64,000 bases of DNA from Euptelea pleiosperma (lineage: Eukaryota > Streptophyta > Magnoliopsida > Ranunculales > Eupteleaceae), in the NCBI GenBank assembly GCA_035048495.1, contig CM068545.1, forward strand, positions 44,262,450 through 44,326,449, given 5' to 3'. Position numbers and translations under genes: made by a program. The notes under the pieces are model-generated. The model searched no databases, was not told the DNA's origin, and saw only the letters and a program-made list of their open reading frames with translations. How positions within the stretch are numbered: the first letter of the stretch is position 1; the number at the start of each line of letters is the position of its first letter. Of this stretch, positions 61,340 to 64,000 are shown one piece after another.

Positions 61340-61720
61340 AAAACACTAAATCAAACCCTTCTACATCCCATTAATTACAAAGCTCCAATTCTCCACAAAG
61401 TCTTCAAAGCTGATATCTTGGAATTCCTTCAGAGTGGAAACCCAGTAGAAAAGAATCCTACCAATCTCATTACAAAGTGACGGCATTTCTTTGCTCGAAT
61501 CTTGAAATATGCAGTAGTTGCATTCTTTCCAAATGCCCAAACATAGAGCAAAGGGCAGAATTTTCCACAAGAAGTTGCCCCTAATGCTGAACTCTCACTT
61601 GGACAAGACACAAATATATACACGATGTCCCTAAGAAGAGCCAAATGGATGTCAAACACTAAAAATAAAAAATCTAAACAGCCCCTGCTACCTTAAATTC
61701 ATCCACTTTTTCAGCAAGTC
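61340..61720 (-). pseudogene. LINE ORF2 C-terminal fragment, minus strand
   Basis: On the minus strand the frame at 61361-61570 reads MWKILPFALCLGIWKECNYC and continues FEDFVENWSFVINGM. This resembles the WR..P..L.W.IWKERN segment after the zf-RVT domain of plant LINE ORF2. Upstream sequence continues in another frame (61429-61659), so there is at least one frameshift. No poly-A run or target duplication was identified, so its limits are approximate. Confidence 0.65.
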
Positions 61721-62139
61721 AAGATATTATTCTTTAGAAAAGACTTGCCTTGCCCCTTCGTTGAGTAAATTGGGCAACTCGCGCTTGCTACAAACTATAC
61801 ACTACCCTGTCAGGTTCGCGATTGTCTTGTTCTCAAATCTTTTGATTTTTTGAGAGGTAAGGGCTCAATCAAATGATCTTCCGATAAACAATTCAGCCTG
61901 AGTTTTCAGGATAAAGTTAGAAACAGATTTAGTACACTCCAGTCAGGAGAAGGAAACTAACAATAGTATCCAAGAAAGAGAAGCAAAGCCAATCACAAAT
62001 ACATCCAAGATCATAATTAGATCAAGACAGCTACTAGTGCATGAGAGGACAACTTGAAGGACACGACATCTAATACTTTCTATCTTTGTGGACCTTTACA
62101 CTTACTAGGACTCTATTACTGTAACTTCAATAAGACCGA
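61721..62139. other. Unassigned sequence
   Basis: No gene, RNA or recognisable repeat was seen. Confidence 0.45.
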
Positions 62140-62290
62140 CCCTCATTAGCCTATGAAGGGGAAGAACGATTGTAAGGGGAAACATTATACTACAAGATAC
62201 TATAGTGAATCGGCTCCTTGAGCCCGTGGACGTTGTCATCAATCTTGATGATGAACCACATAAAGTCTCTGTTGTAAAGTCACACTTTAT
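62140..62290 (+). mobile_element. Copia-LTR-like R/U5 fragment
   Basis: The segment reads GATTGTAAGGGGAAACA, then TATAGTGAATCGGCTCC, GAGCCCGTGGACG, a small hairpin (TCATCAA TC TTGATGA) and GAACCACATAAAGTCTC. This order resembles the end of many plant Copia LTRs. No LTR boundary, primer site or coding region follows, so it may be a degraded solo LTR piece. The call rests on recalled family pattern. Confidence 0.35.
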
Positions 62291-62929
62291 TGAATTATTA
62301 ATTTCATGCCATGTATGTCAAATTTGTATATCAGAGAAAGACAAAGCATGAAGATCAAGGCTGCATTGGATCAAACTTCATTGGTAAACCACTTGATCCA
62401 ACTTCTCAAGGAAGATCAAGTAAGGTGCTTCAAGCTCCTCATGATCAAGATCAAGGCAAACGTTGAAGATTGTAGAGCTTAAGATCAAGGGAATGTGCAT
62501 CAAAGGTAAATGATTTAGACCCAAGGTCTTTTGATAAGGATTTCCTAACCTTTCGAGCTTTTATAGGCCAAAACTTTAGTAGTCACTGATCCATTGATTT
62601 TTGGCTAAGTTTGGAAGGCTAGTTAAATGAAAAAATCATATTTCTTGTTCTAAACAAAAATACATTTGAACTTAAGATATTTTTACCGGTCTTCAGTGTT
62701 GTTTTCATGTTAGAAAAATTATCATCTTCTAAAATCTAAGGAAAGCCCTTTCATTTGAAAGTCCACTTTGTTGACCAACTTCAAAAAATCAAATTTTGTT
62801 CTTGAATTAGAAAATCACTTTCTGATTTTGTTGGAGTTTGATTTTATAAATATTTTTATTTAATCCAAATAGGGGGTAATCTCTTATTTACATTATAAAT
62901 ATCTTAAGTAAATGGGCATTCATTTAATG
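62291..62929. other. Non-coding stretch rich in AAGATCAAG words
   Basis: There is no frame of note. The word GATCAAG and close relatives recur several times between 62350 and 62490, and similar words return at 63740-63830. The rest is AT-rich and unassigned. Confidence 0.4.
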
Positions 62930-63560
62930 ATATTTTTAATGTTAGCATTGTGAACATTGTGTAGGTGATATCTCCGAGACGTTCTGACCTTTATAGTAAA
63001 ATCTGTATCTGCTCAATCACCTGACATCAAGCCACGGTCGACCGAACCCTGTCTATCATCTGTCTTAAGAAAACAGCAATGAATTCGGTCGCCCAGCCTA
63101 AAGGCTCGGTAATGAGGACATCAAATCGTCCTACTTTAGAGTTTACCAAAGGAAGAAGAGGATTGGAGCCATACCATTGTCATTATGGTTTGATGACTTC
63201 TATGTGGGCCCAATTCGAGTTCTCCGTGACATTGGGAGCAGAAGACCCCATATGCATAGCATCTTGAAGACTCCACATTGAAAAAATGCATATTGGCTGT
63301 GTAAGGCGTAATTGTCGGTTTTCATTGTTAGTTTTTATTTAATTATTGTTTTGGGTGTCTTAGCAATATTTTATTAGTTTAGATTTTCATTGTAATTTTG
63401 CTTATTTTACTAATGGCATGTATTTTATTTTAGCCGTTGGATGTCTTAAGTTATGTTGGATGGTCCAGATTAGATTTAGGTTTTAGAGTTGATATAAAAA
63501 CCCTCATTGTTGTAAATTTCTGAAGGATGAATGAAAATTTGAAGAACTTAGTTTTTGAGA
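62930..63560 (+). promoter_or_regulatory. LTR- or promoter-like region with TATA box
   Basis: TATAAAA (63493-63499) follows GCCGTTGGATGTC, and a leader with GAATGAAAATTTGAAGAA follows it. The layout recalls the U3/R part of Copia LTRs, and GGTCGACCGAACCC upstream fits the same reading. No convincing coding sequence follows. It could equally be a host promoter fragment. Confidence 0.3.
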
Positions 63561-64000
63561 AATCTCCTGTGAAATGACCGAGTATGAAGTCATTTTCTTA
63601 GTATGAATCCAAGGTAATTTTTTGTTCTCTTCTCTTCCATTATCTTCTTTGAAAAGTCTCGGTTGTCAATCCCAGGAATACTTAGTTATTCGGTAATATA
63701 TATCGCTGTCACGAATCGGCTGAATACTGAAATGTCAAAGATCAAGTGGACTTCGACAAAACAAATCAAAGAAGAATTAAAGCTGAAGAAAATCAACCCA
63801 AGTGTTCAAGATCAACTGAAGACAAAGTCGAGTAATCAAGCTCAACTGAAAACATAGTCAAGCTCAAGCATGAAGATTTAAAAGATCAGAGTACATTCTC
63901 ACTCAACGAACGTTCAACTATGAAGAATCTCGTGTTGCGGTTACTTACGTAAATCTAAGGGCACACCGCGTGTTGCCAGTGGATCAAGATTTACCCTAGA
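63561..64000. other. Unassigned sequence at window end
   Basis: It contains several GATCAA(G/C) words. A 64-residue lysine-rich frame (63663-63857) has no recognisable domain and is not called as a gene. Confidence 0.4.

Noticed and set aside
63079..63267. 62-residue plus-strand frame as a gene
   Set aside because: It has no recognisable domain, lies in LTR-like sequence and could occur by chance.

Overview
The window looks like plant nuclear heterochromatin, most likely centromeric or pericentromeric. About 39 kb of the 64 kb is one tandem satellite with a monomer of about 177 bp. Later transposable elements interrupt it: long-LTR retrotransposons with an initiator-Met-tRNA primer site, two solo LTRs, and an L1-type LINE whose ORF2 ends in RNase H, as in plants. 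No intact host gene, rRNA, tRNA or CRISPR was seen. The species cannot be named from the sequence.

Layout. Satellite block S1 (1-10998) contains a nearly identical duplication spaced 4310 bp. Element A (10999-18718) is a complete LTR retrotransposon with 3.45-kb LTRs and only 0.83 kb between them, with no gag or pol. S2 is 18719-32726. A 5'-truncated LINE (32727-36249) has one long reverse transcriptase frame broken by a single TAG. S3 is 36250-40790. Element B (40791-43272) is a minus-strand solo LTR. S4 is 43273-47265. Element C (47266-50224) is a plus-strand solo LTR of the same family as B. S5 (50225-55986) runs into a 100-N assembly gap (55987-56086).

Right of the gap there is no satellite. 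That arm holds a decayed minus-strand LINE (56770-59904, with target-site duplication), an 833-bp hAT-like non-autonomous DNA transposon carrying a triplicated gene-5'-end-like segment (60426-61258), another LINE fragment (about 61340-61720), and weak Copia-LTR-like debris to the end. The gap may be an arbitrary scaffold join, so continuity across it is not proven.

Every insertion in the satellite is anchored by a target-site duplication, and removing each one restores a normal monomer. The array therefore came first. The nearly identical LTRs of element A and the nearly intact LINE frame show that it is still being invaded. The short proteins that can be read from the satellite arise because 177 is divisible by 3, so a frame that is open in one monomer stays open in the next; they are not genes.

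The least expected signals are these. (1) In LTR family B/C a hairpin motif (12-nt arms CCGGAGTTGCAG / CTGCAACTCCGG) recurs three to four times per LTR, and promoter-proximal palindromes keep their symmetry although their sequences differ. (2) Many satellite monomers carry a 12-bp dyad. (3) All three LTR-type insertions fall within about 24 bp of the 177-bp monomer.
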